Shown here: in pieces, positions 6,263-6,861 of the stretch
Layout: the number at the start of each line of letters is the position of its first letter
Numbering within the stretch: position 1 is the stretch's first letter
Assembly: GCA_035315065.1 (NCBI GenBank)
Contig: DATFYM010000220.1
Coordinates: forward strand, 1 to 6,861
Direction: 5' to 3'
Length of the DNA: 6,861 bases
Origin: DATFYM01 sp035315065
Lineage (GTDB): Bacteria; Acidobacteriota; Terriglobia; UBA7540
Program-made: the position numbers and the translations under genes
The notes under the pieces: generated by a model
Databases searched by the model: none
Told to the model about the DNA's origin: nothing
Seen by the model: only the letters and a program-made list of their open reading frames with translations

Positions 6263-6326
6263 GAGTCTCTCACGCTATCATGCGATTGAACCCAAGAAAA
6301 GACGCGACGAGGGTCGTGGGAATCAA

Positions 6327-6791
6327 TCAGCAATCAACCATCAAATCGCGGACCACGCGGAAGCCATAATCTGAGTACTGGAAGACCGGCGGGATGCTCG
6401 CCCGCGCCGCGCATCGGCTCACCTTGATCATGTGTCGCCAGGAGCCGCCTCGCGAAGCGCGACGCTCGCCCACGAGCGGACCGCGAGGATTACGCTCGGG
6501 CGAGGCCGCGTAATAGTTCCGGTCGAACCAGTCGGCGCACCATTCGTGGACGTTCTCGGATAGATCACATACGCCATAAGGATTCGGCGTTCCCTGCCCC
6601 ACCGGCAACGGGCCGCGTACCTCGCCGGTCCATCGATCGACACATTCCGGCCAAGCAAGAGTAGCGCAGACCCGCTTTCCAGGGTCTGCGGTATTTCCTT
6701 GGTCGCGCCTCCAAAAACCAGGGGAACCACCAAAGTAAGAGCGCGGCATCCATCCTAACGCTGGGCGAGAACCTAGCCCCGCATCAATCAA
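6327..6791 (-). pseudogene. SUMF1/FGE-like domain fragment, N-terminus missing
   Basis: The C-terminal half of a formylglycine-generating-enzyme (SUMF1) fold. Residues 68-88 hold TPNPYGVCDLSENVHEWCADW, quoted here as TPNPYG, then CDLSENVHEWCADW. They are followed by SPERNPRGP (97-105), RASRGGSWRH (111-120), RCAAR (126-130) and DYGFRVVRD (141-149). The upstream half expected in the family, including the LPTEAEWE-type motif, is absent in all three frames up to the window edge. The first 50 residues look unrelated. The TTG start has no ribosome site, and a TGA precedes it at 6813-6815. The cysteine pair used by true FGE is missing from the GGSW-to-CAAR stretch, so it would not be a sulfatase-activating enzyme. 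SUMF1-like domains occur in many other proteins. It is most likely a truncated relic, though a short expressed protein is possible. Confidence 0.7.
6665..6690. repeat. Perfect 9-bp inverted repeat in the SUMF1-like relic
   Basis: cgcagaccc (6665-6673) and gggtctgcg (6682-6690) are exact reverse complements around an 8-nt spacer. The repeat lies in the stretch before the recognisable SUMF1 domain, where the frame no longer matches the family. It could mark a rearrangement or be a hairpin in the minus-strand RNA. No U-run adjoins it. Confidence 0.45.
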
Positions 6792-6861
6792 TCCGGAACA
6801 GCGTCGCCGTACTCATCGATCGCCATCTTGGCATGTTCGGCTTTAGTGGCAAGGACCTCAG
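6788..6861 (-). CDS. Possible 3' end of another gene, partial
   Basis: An open frame enters from the right edge on the minus strand and encodes about 24 residues, EVLATKAEHAKMAIDEYGDA then VPD, before TGA at 6788-6790. The composition is protein-like (mixed charged and hydrophobic, helix-prone), and the stop overlaps the TTG that opens the SUMF1-like frame. The piece is too short to identify, and it could be chance. Confidence 0.25.
   Translation of the reverse strand, partial: EVLATKAEHAKMAIDEYGDAVPD

Noticed and set aside
1..6861. CRISPR array, tRNA, rRNA or transposase
   Set aside because: No regularly spaced repeats, tRNA-like cloverleaf, rRNA sequence or transposase frame was seen on either strand.

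Overview
The window is bacterial DNA of moderately high GC with short intergenic gaps, Shine-Dalgarno starts and use of TTG as a start codon. I cannot name the organism. A STAS-domain regulator and a SUMF1-like fragment beside a restriction-modification operon suit several large-genome soil or aquatic phyla, but the sequence does not decide between them.

The centre and left (about 265 to 5107, all minus strand) form one defence-type operon. Read in transcription order it is hsdM, hsdS, a 151-aa Cys/His-rich protein of unknown function, then two tandem diverged DUF1828/DUF1829-type proteins. HsdM and HsdS are the methylation and specificity subunits of a type I restriction-modification system. 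The reading frame of hsdM breaks near its 3' end. Restoring one base recovers a normal C-terminus that ends 11 nt inside hsdS. No hsdR (restriction/translocase subunit) lies in the window. The three accessory genes follow hsdS at operon spacing (a 23-nt gap, then a TAATG overlap, then a short gap), which suggests they are co-expressed and may serve the same system. A 10-bp hairpin lies just after the last gene.

Upstream of hsdM, positions 5108 to 5746 hold no intact gene. On the plus strand there is a broken reading frame with a GG-DYDFD motif, which resembles the metal-binding loop of double-psi beta-barrel RNA polymerases (RdRP-like). It appears to shift frame near 5371 and then degenerates into a cluster of CACGCC/GGCGTG inverted repeats. 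Next comes a plus-strand STAS protein whose usual phospho-acceptor serine is a cysteine.

The right end holds, on the minus strand, the C-terminal half of a SUMF1/formylglycine-generating-enzyme-like domain that lacks its N-terminal half, so it is probably a relic. The last 74 bases may carry the 3' end of another minus-strand gene. The remnants flanking the operon fit an accessory region that has been rearranged.
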